In this document: piece after piece, positions 5,750-6,889 of the stretch
How positions within the stretch are numbered: the first letter of the stretch is position 1
How the letters are laid out: every line of letters starts with the position of its first letter
Assembly: GCA_021730835.1 (NCBI GenBank)
Contig: JAKFYP010000173.1
Coordinates: forward strand, 1 to 6,889
DNA length: 6,889 nucleotides
DNA from: Alphaproteobacteria bacterium
GTDB taxonomy: Bacteria > Pseudomonadota > Alphaproteobacteria > Rickettsiales > UBA998
Direction: 5' to 3'
Position numbers and translations under genes: made by a program
Notes under the pieces: model-generated
Seen by the model: the letters and a program-made list of their open reading frames with translations, nothing else
Databases searched by the model: none
What the model was told of the DNA's origin: nothing

Positions 5750-6536
5750 GGCGTGGCGTACAGAAAGAACGGCTGGTTTCGCTTGCCATGAAATCGAGGA
5801 TTTCCAGAACTTCCGCATTGACGGAAAATTCCTGACGGGCGGATTTGATGCGCTCGGAAAGTGTTCCGTCCTGCTCCTCAAACAAGGCCTTAAACGCACC
5901 GCGCAGCCGGTGAATAGCGTCACGCTCTATGCCACGGCGTTTCAGCCCGACCAGATTCAGCCCGGCCAGATGCGCCCGCTCCCCCATGACCGAGCCATAG
6001 GGAATCACGTCATGCTCGACGCCCGACATGCCGCCGACAATGGCGTACCTCCCGATGCGCACGAACTGGTGAATTGCCGCCAGCCCACCGATAATCGCTC
6101 CCTCGCCGACTTTGACATGCCCGGCCAGCGTGGCGTTATTGGCGAGGATAACGCGGTTGCCGACATCGCAATCATGGGCGACATGCGCGCCGATCATAAA
6201 CAGGCAATCATCGCCAACCGTCGTAGTCATGCGGTCGCCTTCCGTACCGGGGTTCATGGTGACGTATTCGCGGATGGTGTTGCGCTGGCCGATAACCAGC
6301 GTGGATGGCTCGCCTTTGTATTTAAGATCCTGCGGCGCGAGGCCGATGGAAGCGAAAGGATAAATTGCCGTGCCTTGGCCAATCACCGTGCGCCCGTCCA
6401 CGACCGCATGGCTGATGAGGCGTACACCCGCACCCAGCGTCACATGCGCGCCGACGATGCAATAGGGGCCAATCGCCACATCCGGCGCTAATTGCGCCCC
6501 TGCATGGATAATCGCGGTGGGGTGGATATCCGGCAT
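5739..6536 (-). CDS. lpxA: UDP-N-acetylglucosamine O-acyltransferase LpxA
   Basis: LpxA catalyses the first step of lipid A synthesis, transfer of R-3-hydroxyacyl from acyl carrier protein to the 3-OH of UDP-GlcNAc. It is a cytoplasmic trimer of left-handed beta helices. The 265-aa product shows hexapeptide repeats from about residue 2 to 180, then the helical C-terminal domain. Aligned by eye with E. coli, the catalytic base H125 corresponds to H121 in AHVAHDC; H118, H140 (LAGH) and H156 (IHQF) match H122, H144 and H160. D70 and K72 in QDLKYKGE match D74 and K76. NLVGLKRRG (194-202) is also conserved. The acyl-chain ruler position (E. coli G173) is Gly here (G169 in VGGMSG), which favours a long acyl chain over the C10 preference of the Pseudomonas enzyme. 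The ATG at 6536 has GGAG 9 nt upstream, inside the end of the preceding PIN gene, whose stop lies 3 nt away. Confidence 0.98.
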   Translation of the reverse strand: MPDIHPTAIIHAGAQLAPDVAIGPYCIVGAHVTLGAGVRLISHAVVDGRTVIGQGTAIYPFASIGLAPQDLKYKGEPSTLVIGQRNTIREYVTMNPGTEGDRMTTTVGDDCLFMIGAHVAHDCDVGNRVILANNATLAGHVKVGEGAIIGGLAAIHQFVRIGRYAIVGGMSGVEHDVIPYGSVMGERAHLAGLNLVGLKRRGIERDAIHRLRGAFKALFEEQDGTLSERIKSARQEFSVNAEVLEILDFMASETSRSFCTPRHAA

Positions 6537-6539
6537 CAG

Positions 6540-6889
6540 CTATAGCTCCATTGGGTTCATGATTTCGATTCCCCGGAAATATTCACGGTAAAAGCCCCGA
6601 TCCCGCGTTAAAAGGCGGTCTGCCTTTAGCTGTGCGTGGGCACCGATTAGGAAATCCGCAGCAATCCGCTCGCGCCTGCCGCCATTGGCGCGGTATTTTT
6701 TCCACGTTCCGGCGGCAAACAAAGTCACGTTCTCCGTCATTTCCGAAAAATTGACCCGTAGCATCGCCATGCTTTGAAAAAAGAATGCTTCCTCTGAAAA
6801 GCGGGAGGCCGTTTCCGTCCAAATAATGGGGCATGCAACCAAGGCTCCTTCTTTCATACATTTTTTAAGCGCTTTTTTCGAGGCATCGC
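6540..6889 (-). CDS. PIN-domain protein, VapC-type toxin family (partial, cut by right edge)
   Basis: PIN domains are Mg-dependent ribonucleases; VapC toxins of this family cleave RNA and are normally silenced by a small antitoxin encoded next to them. The visible 115 codons and stop cover most of the domain. The frame stays open to the window edge, so the Met at 6857 is probably internal: the first beta strand and first catalytic Asp, usually in an LVDTN-like motif, must lie beyond 6889. Numbered from that Met, the visible features are CPIIWTETASRF (9-20, with acidic E15), YRANGGRRE (55-63), ADFLIGAHAQLKAD (67-80, with D68) and LLTRDRGFYREYF (82-94, with D86). This closely resembles VapC-like proteins ending in DFFIGAHA and LLTRD. 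GC content is about 50% by hand count, lower than lpxA, which hints at later acquisition. The gene ends 3 nt before lpxA and reads in the same direction. An antitoxin would be expected to the right, outside this window. Confidence 0.85.
   Translation of the reverse strand, partial: DASKKALKKCMKEGALVACPIIWTETASRFSEEAFFFQSMAMLRVNFSEMTENVTLFAAGTWKKYRANGGRRERIAADFLIGAHAQLKADRLLTRDRGFYREYFRGIEIMNPMEL
6546..6549 (-). promoter_or_regulatory. Ribosome binding site of lpxA inside the PIN gene
   Basis: On the minus strand GGAG lies 9 nt before the lpxA ATG. It falls inside the last codons of the PIN-domain gene, whose TAG (6542-6540) sits between it and the lpxA start. Ribosomes finishing the PIN gene would pass over this site, which suggests coupled expression. 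Confidence 0.7.

Noticed and set aside
5750..5923. Upstream extension of lpxI to an ATG at 5923
   Set aside because: The extra 58 codons lie entirely within lpxA and have no LpxI similarity. The ATG at 5749 gives the usual family length.
5700..6491. 263-aa plus-strand open frame opposite lpxA and the start of lpxI
   Set aside because: It lies fully antisense to well-supported lpxA/lpxI and has no recognisable domain or ribosome binding site that I can see.
6583..6861. 92-aa minus-strand open frame overlapping the PIN gene in another frame
   Set aside because: The overlapping frame contains the conserved PIN motifs; this one has no recognisable features.

Overview
The window looks like chromosomal DNA from a Gram-negative, LPS-making proteobacterium, most likely an alphaproteobacterium. 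The lipid A pathway uses LpxI rather than LpxH, the penicillin-binding-protein activator is the short form without a large N-terminal domain, and it lies divergent to rsmI-yraN. Base composition is moderately GC-rich (about 60% in the housekeeping genes by hand count of samples). I cannot name a genus from the sequence alone. There is no tRNA, rRNA, CRISPR array or insertion sequence that I can see.

Layout, left to right. At 1-1058 (+) is the C-terminal half of polyphosphate kinase 1 (ppk1), cut by the left edge. It converges, with a 7-bp gap, on an outer-membrane-lipoprotein-type penicillin-binding protein activator (1066-2316, -). A 63-bp divergent spacer separates that gene from rsmI (2380-3222, +). 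yraN (3219-3587, +) follows with a 4-nt ATGA overlap. A 142-bp, relatively AT-rich convergent spacer (3588-3729) holds several stem-loops, including a palindrome that resembles dispersed bacterial repeat elements. The rest is a minus-strand lipid A operon read from right to left: a PIN-domain (VapC-type) toxin-like gene cut by the right edge (6540-6889), then lpxA (5739-6536), lpxI (4904-5749) and lpxB (3730-4911).

Functionally, lpxA, lpxI and lpxB are three steps of the Raetz pathway. They encode UDP-GlcNAc acylation, cleavage of UDP-2,3-diacylglucosamine to lipid X, and condensation to the lipid A disaccharide. The genes overlap (11 nt lpxA/lpxI, 8 nt lpxI/lpxB), which suggests translational coupling. 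The PBP activator, rsmI and yraN form the conserved cell wall / 16S rRNA modification / nuclease-like neighbourhood also known from E. coli. ppk1 belongs to phosphate storage and is a separate unit.

This is mostly ordinary core genome and I see no clearly new system. The points that merit a second look are the PIN-domain gene in the slot directly upstream of lpxA that fabZ usually occupies, apparent substitutions in conserved LpxI motifs, and the stem-loop cluster between yraN and lpxB.
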